From Clostridia bacterium (GTDB taxonomy: Bacteria > Bacillota > Clostridia > Christensenellales > Aristaeellaceae): a stretch of 32,741 bases of DNA. The first letter of the stretch is position 1, and every line of letters starts with the position of its first letter. The notes under the pieces were generated by a model. It was given only the letters and a program-made list of their open reading frames with translations. It had not been told where the DNA came from and ran no database searches. The DNA is taken from positions 1 through 32,741 of the forward strand of contig JAUMVG010000041.1 in assembly GCA_030530315.1 (NCBI GenBank), given 5' to 3'. The translations under genes were made by a program, and so were the position numbers. Below are positions 32,131 through 32,741 of the stretch, in pieces.

Positions 32131-32741
<611 letters not shown>

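Overview
The window is GC-rich bacterial DNA. Ribosome-binding sites are strong (GGAGG type), promoters are sigma-A-like and often have an extended -10, and intrinsic terminators are frequent. Together with the gene families present (M18 aminopeptidase, CGGC-domain protein, DUF3798-type binding protein, FecCD importer behind a cobalamin riboswitch), this points to an anaerobic Bacillota of the Clostridia type, probably an uncultured gut lineage. The taxonomy is inference. No rRNA, insertion sequence, prophage or CRISPR array was seen.

Layout, left to right. A tRNA-Thr gene with its own promoter and terminator (minus, 181-256) sits beside a decayed C-terminal fragment of a PilT-type ATPase (360-614) and an M18 aminopeptidase (875-2254). 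A four-gene sugar ABC importer follows on the minus strand in the order ATPase, permease, permease, binding protein (6938 down to 2366). Its regulatory region is shared with a divergent plus-strand operon (7233-12952). That operon encodes a second, poorly understood importer: a DUF3798-like secreted binding protein, an RbsA-type double ATPase, two BPD_transp_2 permeases and a small membrane-anchored protein with an acidic tail. After a bidirectional terminator come a divergent mannitol-dehydrogenase-family protein (minus, 13035-14441), a gene-free cluster of palindromes (14511-14745), and a plus-strand PfkB kinase, PAP2 phosphatase and small membrane protein (14876-17064).

The next unit (17140-21097, minus) is a cobalamin-type importer. 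It has a sigma-A promoter, a cobalamin riboswitch, a long leader with an intrinsic terminator, then a BtuF-like protein, a BtuC-like permease, a BtuD-like ATPase and a CGGC-domain cysteine-rich protein. A VWA/MoxR pair follows (23799 down to 21135), then a small cysteine-rich protein (24074-24388), glycogen phosphorylase (26767 down to 24512), and a divergent AraC regulator (26886-27767). Last comes a maltose/maltodextrin-type importer operon (28015 to the window edge), whose ATPase is cut off at 32741.

The window is therefore dominated by nutrient uptake: four ABC importers, two or three of them probably for sugars. Glycogen phosphorylase, the AraC regulator and the last importer plausibly form an alpha-glucan unit. 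Recurring themes are strong hairpins just after binding-protein genes, and binding proteins that lack a lipobox. The best candidates for undescribed biology are the DUF3798 importer with its structured leader and accessory protein, a mannitol-dehydrogenase-like protein with a rewritten catalytic motif, a MalG-type permease with about 143 extra residues, a binding protein with a C-terminal membrane helix, and the palindrome cluster.
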